This document shows, piece after piece, positions 26,564-35,338 of a stretch of DNA of 64,000 nucleotides. The notes beneath the pieces were generated by a model. That model was given only the letters and a program-made list of their open reading frames with translations, made no database searches and was not told where the DNA came from. This DNA comes from DASSKA01 sp963839365 (lineage in GTDB: Bacteria; Actinomycetota; Actinomycetes; Propionibacteriales; Nocardioidaceae): positions 545,472-609,471 of the forward strand of contig CAWIUT010000003.1 in the NCBI GenBank assembly GCA_963839365.1. The letters are read 5' to 3'. Both the position numbers and the translations under genes were made by a program. The first letter of the stretch is position 1; the number at the start of each line of letters is the position of its first letter.

Positions 26564-27536
26564 CGAGGTCATCGACGGCATCCTGCTGGCGTACCCAAGT
26601 CATTTGAAGCGTAGTCCGGACGAGCCCCGGGTACTGGTGCGCGCCGACGCCCCGGTGCCGGGGCAGGTGGGTATCGTCACCGGCGGCGGAAGCGGCCACC
26701 TGCCTCTCTTCCTCGGCTACGTCGGTCCGGGGCTTGCAACGGCAGTCGCGGTGGGGAATGTGTTTTCGGCACAGTCCTCCGACGCCGCGCTGGCCGCCAT
26801 TCGGGCCGCGGACTCGGGCGAGGGCGTCCTGGTGTTGATCGGCAACTACACCGGGGACCGACTCAATTTCGAGCTCGCACGTGACTTGGCGGAGAGCGAG
26901 GGCCGTCGAACCAGCATGGTGCTCGCCGGCAACGACGTCGCCTCTGCGCCGCCTGACCGGGCCGAGGACCGCCGGGGGGTGGCGGGGATCTTCTTTCCGT
27001 ACAAGTGCGCCGGTGCCGCTGCGGCAGCGGGCCGGAAGCTCGAAGAGGTCACGGCGGTCGCCGAACGCGCCGCCCAGGCAACTAAGACCATGGGGGTTGG
27101 ACTCTCCCCGACCGTCCTGCCCACCACCGGCCGACCGAGCTTCAGCCTCGCCGCAGACGAGATGGAGGTAGGCATCGGCATCCACGGAGAACCCGGCGTT
27201 CGTCGTGGCCGGCTGGAAAGCGCCGACGCGGTGGCCGACGCTCTCCTCGACTCGATCCTCGCCGAGCAACCGCCGATCCTGGGTCGACGAGCCCGTGTTG
27301 CGGTCCTCGTCAATGGCATGGGCGCCACTCCTCCCGAGGAGCTGTTCATCCTCACCCGGCACGTCCACCAGCGATTGACGAAAGAGAACATCGAGGTCCA
27401 CCGCAGCTACGTCGGCGAGTTCGCGACGAGCCTGGAAATGGCCGGCGCCTCTATCTCTGTGTGCTGGCTCGACGACGAACTCACCAGACTCCTCGACGCA
27501 CCCGCGCACTCGCCCATCGTTCCGGGAAGCATGTGA
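26523..27536 (+). CDS. DhaK-type kinase subunit (dihydroxyacetone kinase family)
   Basis: About 337 aa. Family features: KKLLNDPNQFVDEVIDGILL at the N-terminus, IVTGGGSGHLPLFLGYVGPG, GDRLNFELA, and the substrate-binding His in MEVGIGIHGEPG. In characterised DhaK that His forms a hemiaminal with the keto-substrate. No ATG, GTG or TTG lies at the expected N-terminus: after GGAAAGGAAGACC the codons read ATC ATC AAG AAG, so an ATC start at 26523 or 26526 is implied, or a TTG at 26538. In-frame upstream starts lie far inside lacI. DhaL follows one base after the stop. Members of this family also phosphorylate erythrulose- and tetrulose-type ketoses, so the substrate is open. Confidence 0.85.
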   Translation: MIKKLLNDPNQFVDEVIDGILLAYPSHLKRSPDEPRVLVRADAPVPGQVGIVTGGGSGHLPLFLGYVGPGLATAVAVGNVFSAQSSDAALAAIRAADSGEGVLVLIGNYTGDRLNFELARDLAESEGRRTSMVLAGNDVASAPPDRAEDRRGVAGIFFPYKCAGAAAAAGRKLEEVTAVAERAAQATKTMGVGLSPTVLPTTGRPSFSLAADEMEVGIGIHGEPGVRRGRLESADAVADALLDSILAEQPPILGRRARVAVLVNGMGATPPEELFILTRHVHQRLTKENIEVHRSYVGEFATSLEMAGASISVCWLDDELTRLLDAPAHSPIVPGSM

Positions 27537-27537
27537 C

Positions 27538-28194
27538 ATGCAGGTTGACGACGTCATTTCATGGGTTGCCACCGCGTGCAACCAACTGCCGGCCAGCAAG
27601 GAGGAGCTCACAGAACTGGACGCGGCTGCAGGGGACGGCGACCTAGGGGTCACCGTCTCTGTCGGAGCTGTAGCGGTTGCCGACGCACTGGAAGCTCTTC
27701 CGTCAGACAGCACCGCCGACACCCTGTTCACCACCGCAGGCGCCGCATTCGCGAGAGGCAACCCGTCCTCGTACGCCGCTCTGGCAGGTGCCGGGCTTCT
27801 GGCCGCGGCGCGTGCAGTCGCCGGCCGAGACGGACTTTCGCATGACGCGGTCGTGGCCGCGCTGCGGATGTGCGCGGACAAGATCTCGGAACGCGGTCGT
27901 GCCAGCACCGGCCAACGCACCGTTCTCGATGCTCTCGAACCCTCCATCGATGCGTTGGAAGCCTCTAATGAGGGACTCGAGGAGCCTCTCGAAGCCATGA
28001 TCCGAGCAGCACACGCTGGGGCGGAGGCGACCAAGGAGATGAGGCCGGCGAAGGGCCGGGCGGCGTGGGTGGGCGACCGCAGCGCGGGGATTCCAGATGC
28101 GGGGGCCGTGGCTTACGTGCGCCTGCTCGAGGCTCTCGCCATGGCGCTGCAGAAGAGGGCTAGCCAGACGAGCGCGGCTGGGCAGAAGGAGTGA
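27538..28194 (+). CDS. DhaL-type kinase subunit
   Basis: 218 aa, helical nucleotide-binding partner of the DhaK-type protein encoded one base upstream. The Mg/ADP loop reads ELDAAAGDGDLGVTV: the three Asp of the D-x4-D-G-D pattern are kept, but the His normally following (GDGDHG) is Leu. The second conserved part is WVGDRSAGIPDAGAVAYVRL, replacing the usual G-E-R-S-x-G-x-x-D-P-G-A. In single-protein kinases these domains are fused; here they are split, as in phosphotransferase-dependent systems, but no DhaM is present, so the phosphate donor (ATP or a phosphoprotein) is uncertain. Confidence 0.85.
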   Translation: MQVDDVISWVATACNQLPASKEELTELDAAAGDGDLGVTVSVGAVAVADALEALPSDSTADTLFTTAGAAFARGNPSSYAALAGAGLLAAARAVAGRDGLSHDAVVAALRMCADKISERGRASTGQRTVLDALEPSIDALEASNEGLEEPLEAMIRAAHAGAEATKEMRPAKGRAAWVGDRSAGIPDAGAVAYVRLLEALAMALQKRASQTSAAGQKE

Positions 28195-28230
28195 CACGTG
28201 CCGGAGCCGACCACAGCAACCGGCAAACAG

Positions 28231-28440
28231 TCAGCCTGGATAGTTGGCGGGGATGAGCGCCTCTGCGTCGTCGAGATAGCGGCGCAGGAAACGTTCGGCG
28301 GAGGTCAGCTCATAGGTCGCCAGCCGCTGCAGGATCTGCTCATTGCGATCGAGGTAGGACTCGTGTAACTGCCGCGGATGTTGACCACGTGGAAAACCAG
28401 CCTGAGCTCCGCGAGCAACGGCGTCGCAACAGTCCTCGTC
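28231..28440 (-). pseudogene. C-terminal remnant of a GntR/FCD-type regulator
   Basis: Two frames give ELRLVFHVVNI and then, after a shift, RQLHESYLDRNEQILQRLAT followed by SAERFLRRYLDDAEALIP. The V-F-H-x-x-x-x...H-E-x-Y-x-x-R-N-x-x-I pattern is the end of an FCD ligand-binding domain. No winged-helix part remains. Located right behind the catabolic operon, it may be a lost second regulator. Confidence 0.5.
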
Positions 28441-28931
28441 TTCGCCGCAATCACCACCACCGCCCTGATCCTCATCCGCCCGCCCCCCGTCCCGACACAC
28501 ACCAGCAACGGCCCGCCACGACTGAACACACCGGAAACGCCGCTCGGCTCCTACGACTGCGCGCGTGCCGACGATCGCTCCTCGGTATCGGTCTGAGATG
28601 AACGACGTGGCCTTCTTGGCCTCCCAACCTGTCGGCGGCCTATTGCCCGGCTCCACCACCAGGGCCAGCCGGCACCCGGCCCGCAACGGGCCTCTGCAAA
28701 CCGGAAGGGAGCCTCGCCTGAACGCGTGCGAGCAGCCTCGTAGAGAGCTGCCGCTGAGCCAGTCCCCCTGTGGCCAAAGCGCTCAGCGTCCCTCGCTGGA
28801 CGCTCGGCCCAGCGACCGCGGTCCCAGGCAGCACATGGAGTCTCGACCAGACGTCATCATGCCGAGGGGTCCACTCTCACCGGCAAGGTGAAGCGGGCTT
28901 CTGTCACGGATCTGGTCACGAGTGGCAAGCA
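28441..28931. other. intergenic region without a recognisable gene
   Basis: I see no protein-like frame, RNA gene or repeat here beyond the flanking GntR remnant and the hairpin at 28932. Confidence 0.4.
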
Positions 28932-28963
28932 AGAGGCCCTCTTCCTGCCGAAAAAGGGCCTCT
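28932..28963 (-). terminator. hairpin following the tRNA remnant
   Basis: AGAGGCCCT at 28932-28940 pairs perfectly with AGGGCCTCT at 28955-28963 across a 14-base loop. It lies directly beyond the 3' end of the minus-strand tRNA-like remnant, where a tRNA terminator would be expected. Confidence 0.5.
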
Positions 28964-28979
28964 GAACTGAGGCTTCTTG

Positions 28980-29037
28980 GTAGGGGGCAGGATTTGAACC
29001 TGCGACCCCTGGGTCATGAGCACCCAAGCCGCCGTCT
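28980..29037 (-). pseudogene. 3' half of an initiator-tRNA(Met)-like gene
   Basis: On the minus strand the sequence reads a degenerate anticodon arm (TTGGGTGCTCATGACCCAG), a variable region, the T arm (GCAGGTTCAAATCCTGC) and an acceptor 3' strand ending CCTACCA. It resembles the 3' half of actinobacterial tRNA-fMet, but one base too many in the anticodon loop and the absence of a matching 5' half rule out a working tRNA. Bases 28983-29007 are identical to 54087-54111. Such 3' tRNA fragments are typical scars of site-specific integration. Confidence 0.6.
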
Positions 29038-29859
29038 CAACCCTCTCCCCGGTGCCCTCCCTCGCGCTGGTCGCCATCGGGTGGCACCCAGCAACTCATC
29101 TGTCGGTTCGGGTGTCGAGACGTCTCCGAGCGTCTTGGTCACGGGTCAGGTCACGGTCCACATCCTCCACGCTGTGCCCTGCCAGCCCTGATGGTGATCC
29201 GCCAACCCCACACGATCGGCTACACCCGCGGGAACTCACCTTCCGAGGTTTCGAATGCCTGGCACTCCCCCAGCCTCACATCACCCCGAACGACGCGTCA
29301 CCCCATGCCCGCGAGCCGCACCTGGGGTGGTTCCTGAGCATGGCGAAAGGATGCGGGTCTGGCTCTGGACGACGCACTGGGCCGCCGAGAAGCCGATCCG
29401 TTACGTGCTACGTACTGAATCGAGGCTTCCGTGTTCTTGGGCGACGTCAAAGTCGTGACCGGACCGTCGAAACCGAGGCCGCCTTCGCGCTGGCCATCCC
29501 CGCGTGTCCGACGGGTCGGTGCTGCTGCAACACATCGGTGGCGATCGTCTCCGAGACCAAGCGGCGTGGCCCGAGTCTCGGGCCGCGCGGCCCCCGCGCT
29601 GAGCACGGGCAGGGTGCTGCTCGTGACGGGGGCTGTCGCTGTTGCCCACTGTCACCGTCCAGCGGCGCCGGGACCTGTCGGGAACAGGCCGGCGGCGACT
29701 TGCCGGACGATGAGGGATCGGCCACCCGGCGTACGCGCTGGGGCCGCGATCGGCTACCTTCCATTCACCACATGGTTTGACACGCGTCACTTGTGCGCCA
29801 CCACGATGAGAGATGATGCGCTCGCGTGACCGCAGGGCGCGGTCGAGGTAGGAGGTACC
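29038..29859. other. long non-coding stretch before the ABC importer operon
   Basis: More than 800 bases with no convincing gene on either strand. A TTGACA at 29777-29782 lies upstream of the binding-protein gene but no good -10 box sits at standard spacing, so I do not call it a promoter. The stretch adjoins the tRNA remnant and may be the edge of an integrated segment. Confidence 0.45.
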
Positions 29860-30984
29860 GTGAAAACGAACCGTCTGGTGGGCATGGCCGTGGCCGCGTC
29901 GCTGTCCGTGCTCGCGCTTGCTGCCTGCGCGCCGCCGTCGAACAACTCCGGAGGTGGTGGCGGCGGCGACAAGGCCACGACCGCGACCTCGGCGGCCGAC
30001 CTCGGCGGCATGAGCAGCCTGGTCAAGGCCGCCAAGAAGGAAGGCCAGCTCAACGTCATCGCGCTGCCCCCTGACTGGGCGAACTACGGAAAGATCATCA
30101 AGGCCTTCTCCGCCAAGTACGGCATCAAGGTCAACTCCGCGCAGCCGGACGCGGCCAGCCAGGATGAGATCAACGCCGCCAACCAGCTCAAGGGCACCAG
30201 TCGTGCCCCGGACGTGTTCGACCTCGGCCAGTCCGTGGCGCTGGCCAACACCGCCCTGTTCGCGCCGTACAAGGTCGCACGCTTCGACAAGATCCCCAGC
30301 CAGTTCAAGGACCCGCAGGGCACCTGGGTAAACGACTACGGCGGCTACATGTCGATCGGCTACGACTCCAGCAAGGTTCCCGAGGTCAAGACGGTTTCCG
30401 ACCTGCTCCGCCCGCAGTTCAAGGGCAAGGTCGCCCTAAACGGCGATCCCACGCAGGCTGGCGCCGCCTTCAGCGGCGTGATGATGGCTGCGGTGGCCAA
30501 CGGTGGGTCGGCCGACAACATCAAGCCCGGCGTCGACTTCTTCGAGAAGCTGAACAAGGTGGGGAACTTCCTTCCCGTGGACCCGACCCCGGCGACCATC
30601 GAGTCCGGCCAGACACCGGTGGTCATCGACTGGGACTACACCAACGCGGCCGAGACCCAGAAGCTGCCGAGCTGGAAGGTCGTGGTCCCCAGCAACTCGG
30701 TGGTGGCGGGCTACTACTACCAGGCGATCAACAAGGACGCTCCGCATCCGGCCGCCGCGCGGCTGTGGGAGGAGTTCCTCTACTCCGACCAGGGGCAGAA
30801 CCTGTGGCTCGCCGGCGGGGCGCGCCCGGTGCTCGCCAGCTACATGGCCAAGCAGGGCACCATCGACAAGGCGGAGTACGACGCACTGCCCAAGGTGTCC
30901 GGGACACCGGTGATCCCCACCGTCAAGCAGACCGAGAAGGCGGCCAGCTACTTGTCCAAGAACTGGTCCAAGGTCGCCGGCTGA
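29860..30984 (+). CDS. ABC importer substrate-binding lipoprotein
   Basis: 374 aa from a GTG at 29860 with GTAGGAGGTACC upstream. The lipoprotein signal ends SLSVLALAACAPPS, followed by a Gly-rich linker. The mature part (SSLVKAAKKEGQLNVIALPP, WANYGKIIKAFSAKYGIKVN) is the type-2 binding fold of the spermidine/iron/phosphonate group. DVFDLGQSVALANTALFAPY and GQTPVVIDWDYTNAAETQKL line the expected ligand cleft. Ligand unknown; an acidic cleft (D-W-D-Y) would suit a cationic ligand, which is inference. First gene of a four-gene operon with two permeases and an ATPase. Confidence 0.87.
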   Translation: MKTNRLVGMAVAASLSVLALAACAPPSNNSGGGGGGDKATTATSAADLGGMSSLVKAAKKEGQLNVIALPPDWANYGKIIKAFSAKYGIKVNSAQPDAASQDEINAANQLKGTSRAPDVFDLGQSVALANTALFAPYKVARFDKIPSQFKDPQGTWVNDYGGYMSIGYDSSKVPEVKTVSDLLRPQFKGKVALNGDPTQAGAAFSGVMMAAVANGGSADNIKPGVDFFEKLNKVGNFLPVDPTPATIESGQTPVVIDWDYTNAAETQKLPSWKVVVPSNSVVAGYYYQAINKDAPHPAAARLWEEFLYSDQGQNLWLAGGARPVLASYMAKQGTIDKAEYDALPKVSGTPVIPTVKQTEKAASYLSKNWSKVAG

Positions 30985-31010
30985 GCGTGGCGGACGTGAA
31001 GGAACCCGGC

Positions 31011-31862
31011 GTGAGCCGCGCTGCGCGGCTCACGCCGTCCCTCGCCCTGCTGCCGTTCCTGAGCTACCTGTTCGTCTTCCTGGTGATCCCGACGATCACC
31101 GTCGTGGTGGGCGCCTTCGAGGAGAACGGACAGTTCACCACCGCCAACCTGCGGACGCTCGGGAGCGGCCCGGCACTGCATGCGCTGTGGCGCAGCGTCG
31201 TGCTCGCCGGGAGCACGGCCCTGATCGGTGGGGTGTTCGGTGCCCTGCTGGCCTACCTGATCGCGACCCGGCCGCCGACCAGCCTGCTGCGCCGGGTGGT
31301 CACCTCGGCCTCGGGCGTGCTCGCCCAGTTCGGCGGCGTCATGCTGGCCTTCGCCTTCATCGCCACCGTGGGCTACAGCGGCATGATCACCGAGGCGCTG
31401 CGCAGCACGCTGCACGTGGACATCTTCGGATCCGGGTGGCTCTACCGGCTGCCGGGACTGGTGCTGGTCTACACCTACTTCCAGATCCCATTGATGGTCA
31501 TCGTCTTCCTGCCCGCGCTCGAGGGGCTGCGTCCACAGTGGCGCGAGGCAGCGGTCAACCTGGGCGCCAGCACATGGCAGTTCTGGACCCGGGTGGCCAT
31601 CCCATTGTTGCGGCCGGCCTTCCTGGGAGCACTGCTGTTGCTGTTCGCGAACGGGTTCGCCGCCTACGCCACCGCGGCCGCGCTGGTGAGCCAGGGGTCG
31701 GAGATCCTGCCGCTGCTGATCCGGACCGCCCTGACCAGCGAGGTCCTGCTCGGCCGGCACGACCTCGCCTACGCGCTGGCCCTGGAGATGATCGTGGTGG
31801 TGGCGACGGTGATGACCGCCTACGCCGTGCTGTTGCGCCGTACCTCCCGGTGGCTTCGATGA
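31011..31862 (+). CDS. ABC importer permease, subunit 1
   Basis: 283 aa from a GTG at 31011 preceded by GAAGGAACCCGGC; a GTG at 30987 would add eight residues. Six membrane helices: LALLPFLSYLFVFLVIPTIT begins the first. The cytoplasmic EAA loop is REAAVNLGASTWQFWTRVAI. It belongs with spermidine/putrescine- or iron-type importers, pairing with the second permease whose gene overlaps its stop by ATGA. Confidence 0.87.
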   Translation: MSRAARLTPSLALLPFLSYLFVFLVIPTITVVVGAFEENGQFTTANLRTLGSGPALHALWRSVVLAGSTALIGGVFGALLAYLIATRPPTSLLRRVVTSASGVLAQFGGVMLAFAFIATVGYSGMITEALRSTLHVDIFGSGWLYRLPGLVLVYTYFQIPLMVIVFLPALEGLRPQWREAAVNLGASTWQFWTRVAIPLLRPAFLGALLLLFANGFAAYATAAALVSQGSEILPLLIRTALTSEVLLGRHDLAYALALEMIVVVATVMTAYAVLLRRTSRWLR

Positions 31863-32650
31863 GAGAGTCCAGGCTCTGGCGCGCCACGCGGGTGGGGCTC
31901 TTGGTGCTGTTCGGCCTCTTCTTCCTGGTCCCGCTGGTGTCGATGCTGGACTTCAGCACCCGAAACCTGACCGGCGGCGGCCGCACGTTCACCGCCTGGG
32001 CGAACCTGGCTGCGGACCCCCAGCTCCGCTCGGCGGTGATCGCCTCGTTGCTGCTGGCCGTGTTCACCGTGCTGCTGATGTTGGTGCTACTGGTGCCAAC
32101 GATGATCTGGGTGCGGCTGCGGGTGCCGAAGGCCTCCCGTCTGATCGAGTTCCTCTGCCTGCTTCCGCTGACCATCCCTCCGCTGGTGATCGTGGTGGGC
32201 ATCGCCAACGTCTACGCGTGGGTTACCTACCTTCTCGGTGACTCAGCGCTGACGCTGACCTTCGCCTACGTCGTGCTGGTGCTGCCCTACGCCTACCGAT
32301 CCCTGGATGCGGCGTTGTCTGCGATCAACGTGGTCACGCTCTCGGAGGCTGCGCGGTCGCTGGGCGCCGGTTGGCTGACCGTCATCGCTCGGGTCGTGGT
32401 CCCCAACATCTGGTCCGGCGTGATGTCGGCGGCGTTCATCTCGGTGACGCTGGTGATCGGGGAGTACGTGTTCGCCTCGCTGCTGAACTTCAACACCCTC
32501 CAGGTGGCGATCGCGCTGCTCGGCAAGAGCGACGCGGCCACCTCCGTGGCGGCCTCGCTGGCGAGCCTGATGTTCGGATTCACCCTGGTGCTGCTGCTCA
32601 CCTTTGTGGGCCGTGGCCGCTCCCGAAGCTCAGAAGGGAAGCAGACATGA
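31859..32650 (+). CDS. ABC importer permease, subunit 2
   Basis: 263 aa, six membrane helices. The EAA loop reads LSEAARSLGAGWLTVIARVV. The start overlaps the previous stop and the end overlaps the ATPase start (both ATGA), so the four genes are translated as a chain. PotC-like in layout, but the ligand follows from the binding protein, which is not identified. Confidence 0.87.
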   Translation: MRESRLWRATRVGLLVLFGLFFLVPLVSMLDFSTRNLTGGGRTFTAWANLAADPQLRSAVIASLLLAVFTVLLMLVLLVPTMIWVRLRVPKASRLIEFLCLLPLTIPPLVIVVGIANVYAWVTYLLGDSALTLTFAYVVLVLPYAYRSLDAALSAINVVTLSEAARSLGAGWLTVIARVVVPNIWSGVMSAAFISVTLVIGEYVFASLLNFNTLQVAIALLGKSDAATSVAASLASLMFGFTLVLLLTFVGRGRSRSSEGKQT

Positions 32651-33720
32651 GCGTGGCCTCCTCGGTGCGTGAGACAACCAGCGGCGCCTCCGTGGCGCTG
32701 CGGGGCCTGCACCGTCACTACGGCCGGGTGCGCGCGCTGGACGGTCTGGACCTTGAGATCGAGCCCGGCGAACTGGTGGTCCTACTCGGGCCCAGCGGGT
32801 GCGGGAAGACCACGGCGCTGCGCATCCTCGCAGGTCTGGAGCAGGTCACCTCCGGGGTGGTGGCCGTCGGAGGGCGCGACATCACCGGGGTGCCGGCGAA
32901 CAAGCGGGACATGGGAATGGTCTTCCAGGCCTACAGCCTCTTCCCGCACATGACCGTGCGGGAGAACGTCGCCTTCGGGCTGCGGTTGCGCAACCGGGCC
33001 CGGGCCACGCGCGAGGCCCGGGCCCGGGAGATGCTGGAGATGGTCGGGCTAGTCGAGCACGAGAACCGCTTTGCCCACCAGCTCTCGGGCGGGCAGCAAC
33101 AGCGCGTCGCGCTCGCCCGGGCACTGGCCATCCAGCCCTCGGTACTACTCCTGGACGAGCCGCTGTCGGCGCTGGACGCGAAGGTCCGCGTGCAACTGCG
33201 CGACGAGATTCGCCGGGTGCAGCTCGAGGTCGGCACCACCACCCTGTTCGTCACCCACGACCAGGAAGAGGCACTCGCGGTCGCCGACCGGGTCGGCGTG
33301 ATGAGCGAGGGGCGGCTCGAGCAGATCGGCGACCCAGCCGAGGTCTACTTCCGCCCGCGCAGCCGGTTCGTCGCCGAGTTCGTCGGGCTCACCAACCGGC
33401 TCCGCGCCGACGTCGACGGAGAGTCCGCCGTCGTACTGGGCTCCCGGCTGCCCGCGTTGGCAGGCTCGGTGGGTCGTGGGCGGGGACAGGCTCTGGTTCG
33501 CCCTGAGTACGTCACGCTGGACGCGGGAGACCGCTCCGGGGCGAACGCCGCGGTCACCGGTATCGCGTTCCTGGGCCCGATCTCCCGGGTGAGCTGCCGC
33601 CTCGACGACGGACCGGAGGTGGTCGCGCAGGTGTCCAGCGGTCTCGCGCAGCGCCTCAACGCGGGCACCAGGGTCCGGCTTGCGGTGGAGCCAAACCCGG
33701 TCCTCGTGGTCGGCGACTGA
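32647..33720 (+). CDS. ABC importer ATP-binding protein (PotA/FbpC class)
   Basis: 357 aa. Walker A LGPSGCGKTTALRI, Q-loop MVFQAYSLFPHMT, signature LSGGQQQRVALARALA, Walker B VLLLDEPLSALDAKVR and the H-loop FVTHDQEEALAVADRV are intact. Residues ~245-357 form a TOBE-type domain (RPRSRFVAEFVGLTNRLRAD). It powers the importer formed with the two permeases upstream. The operon ends here. Confidence 0.9.
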   Translation: MSVASSVRETTSGASVALRGLHRHYGRVRALDGLDLEIEPGELVVLLGPSGCGKTTALRILAGLEQVTSGVVAVGGRDITGVPANKRDMGMVFQAYSLFPHMTVRENVAFGLRLRNRARATREARAREMLEMVGLVEHENRFAHQLSGGQQQRVALARALAIQPSVLLLDEPLSALDAKVRVQLRDEIRRVQLEVGTTTLFVTHDQEEALAVADRVGVMSEGRLEQIGDPAEVYFRPRSRFVAEFVGLTNRLRADVDGESAVVLGSRLPALAGSVGRGRGQALVRPEYVTLDAGDRSGANAAVTGIAFLGPISRVSCRLDDGPEVVAQVSSGLAQRLNAGTRVRLAVEPNPVLVVGD

Positions 33721-34084
33721 TCAGCGCCCCGTTACAGCAAGCCGCGCGTCGGCACGGGCGGGTCGGCCGGCGCGGAGAGGCCGGTTCCTGGCCGTCTGAT
33801 CAGTCTCTACCGCTTTCAGGCGCGGGGACCGCGATCTCCGAGCCTGAACGGGGCAGCGGGGGCAGTGTGTATCGCCCGGATCTGATGGAGCTCTCAATCC
33901 TGGGAATGATGATCAGAGCGCCGCTGCAATAACAGCCCTCAGCCCACGAACCAGACACTCATGTCACCTCGGACCTATCGCCAGTGCTCCGACGACCCCC
34001 CACCGGCCCAAACGGACAGGAGACCGACGAGTCGCCCATTCGATAGGCCCGGAAGGGGGTCATGGTCATCTCGAGACGGTGACA
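33721..34084. other. intergenic region between convergent operons
   Basis: About 360 bases without a recognisable gene. It separates the ABC importer operon from the oppositely oriented MerR/DICT gene. Confidence 0.5.
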
Positions 34085-34118
34085 CGACGGTTCCGGGCCG
34101 CACGCCCCGGGACCGTCG
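34085..34118 (-). terminator. hairpin terminator of the MerR/DICT gene
   Basis: CGACGGTTCCGGG at 34085-34097 pairs with CCCGGGACCGTCG at 34106-34118 with one mismatch and a short loop. It begins at the base after the MerR-gene stop codon. Confidence 0.6.
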
Positions 34119-34997
34119 TCACTTGTCCACGTAGGCCAGCAGCCGGGTGAACAGGGTGGTGGCGTGGCGCAGGTCGTCCGACGCGCCCGGCGGCAGGTCG
34201 GTGTCGTCGGGCCGATACGACGACGGGCCGGAGCCGTCGAGGGCGTCCGCAAGCGCCGCGCAGGTCCGGGCGGCGTCACGCACCGGCCGCGGCTCCAGGG
34301 TCCACACCGCCTCGAACAGCCGGTCGCGGTCCGGCACGCCGACGTGCCCGGGGATCTCCCAGGCGGCGAGCGCGGCCGGGTAGTCCGGCGCGTCGCAGAT
34401 CACCACCCACTCGCGCCGCAGCGGTGCCGACGCGGGCAGGTGCACCATCCGCAGCCCGGGCGGTCGTGCGACGGACGGGGCGTCGAAGTCGGCGAGGACC
34501 GTGGCCTGCCGTGCGGTCCGGGCGAGGTCGGTCCAGCGGGTCACCGAGTGGTCGAAGAACCGGGCGTGCTGGAACGCGCCGTACAGCCGCGGGCGCTCGG
34601 CCCGGGCGCAGCACTCGTCCTCCATCGCCCTGGACAGCGCGAGGAGCGTCGACTTCTTCAGCGCCTGCGCCTGCAGCTGGGGGTGCCGTCGGCGCAGCGT
34701 GGCGAACACCGACGGGGCGGCCGGGGCGGCGTTGCCGGCGACCTCCGCGATCGCCACCTCGAGGCGGACGCCCGCGTCCCTGCGCCGCAGCACCTCGGTG
34801 ACCAGGGTGGCGTCGCGCTCGTCGTAGCGCCGGTGGCCGCTGGCAAGCCGCTTCGGCTGCGGGAACCCGTAGCGGGCCTCCCAGGTGCGCAGCACCGCGG
34901 TCGACACCCCGGTGCGCCCGGCCAGGGCGGAGATGGTCAAGACCGCTCCGGATGCGGGGGCCGCGGGGTCTTGCGCCGGGGTCGGTTGTGTGTTCAT
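34119..34997 (-). CDS. MerR-family regulator with DICT sensory domain
   Basis: 292 aa. Residues ~20-90 are a MerR helix-turn-helix: TISALAGRTGVSTAVLRTWE, ARYGFPQPKRLASGHRRYDE. Residues ~130-240 are a DICT domain (TLLALSRAMEDECCARAERP; LYGAFQHARFFDHSVTRWTD; REWVVICDAPDYPAALAAWE), thought to couple light or redox sensing to DNA binding in actinobacteria and cyanobacteria. Divergent from the 35.06-37.9 kb operon, with an inverted repeat in the short space between them, so it probably controls both directions. Confidence 0.88.
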   Translation of the reverse strand: MNTQPTPAQDPAAPASGAVLTISALAGRTGVSTAVLRTWEARYGFPQPKRLASGHRRYDERDATLVTEVLRRRDAGVRLEVAIAEVAGNAAPAAPSVFATLRRRHPQLQAQALKKSTLLALSRAMEDECCARAERPRLYGAFQHARFFDHSVTRWTDLARTARQATVLADFDAPSVARPPGLRMVHLPASAPLRREWVVICDAPDYPAALAAWEIPGHVGVPDRDRLFEAVWTLEPRPVRDAARTCAALADALDGSGPSSYRPDDTDLPPGASDDLRHATTLFTRLLAYVDK

Positions 34998-35013
34998 GCT
35001 GAGAGAGTAAACC

Positions 35014-35040
35014 TCAACACAGTGTTCAAGATAGTGTTGA
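35014..35040. promoter_or_regulatory. inverted-repeat operator between divergent genes
   Basis: TCAACAC (35014-35020) and GTGTTGA (35034-35040) are a 7-bp inverted repeat with a 13-base spacer, so the half-sites are 20 bases apart centre to centre. A direct repeat GTGTTCAA/GTGTTGAA overlaps it. The region is AT-rich against a GC-rich background and is only 64 bases long, so it must contain both promoters. The natural candidate ligand is the MerR/DICT protein. Confidence 0.6.
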
Positions 35041-35061
35041 ATTTTCAGAGGAGAGAGTCGG

Positions 35062-35334
35062 ATGAGCCACGACACCACCACCCGCCCCACCGCCAGCTCC
35101 ACCACGTCGGTCGACCCGAGCACCGGCCGGGACCAGCAGATCGCAGACTGGACCGACCTCGGTCGCGAGATGTGGTCGTTCCTGACCGGCCGCAAGGCGG
35201 CGATCAACTACCGCTTCATCGACATGACAGTCGAGGTGCCGCGCGACACCGGCCCCAACGCACCCCGGGCCACCTGGAAGTTCGACGGCACCCTCCAGGT
35301 GACCACCCGCGACAACGGCTCCGGAAGCCGGTGA
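35062..35334 (+). CDS. small protein of unknown function, 90 aa
   Basis: CAGAGGAGAGAGTCGG precedes the ATG. The N-terminal 30 residues are Ser/Thr-rich and probably disordered; the rest (DLGREMWSFLTGRKAAINYR, FIDMTVEVPRDTG, ATWKFDGTLQVTTRD) looks like a small folded domain with beta strands. I do not recognise it. It opens the operon that continues with the FHA-domain gene four bases downstream. Confidence 0.6.
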   Translation: MSHDTTTRPTASSTTSVDPSTGRDQQIADWTDLGREMWSFLTGRKAAINYRFIDMTVEVPRDTGPNAPRATWKFDGTLQVTTRDNGSGSR

Positions 35335-35338
35335 CCGC

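Noticed and set aside
29777..29807. TTGACA upstream of the ABC binding-protein gene
   Set aside because: The nearest -10-like hexamer (CACGAT) is at a 19-base spacing and weak; not enough for a promoter call.
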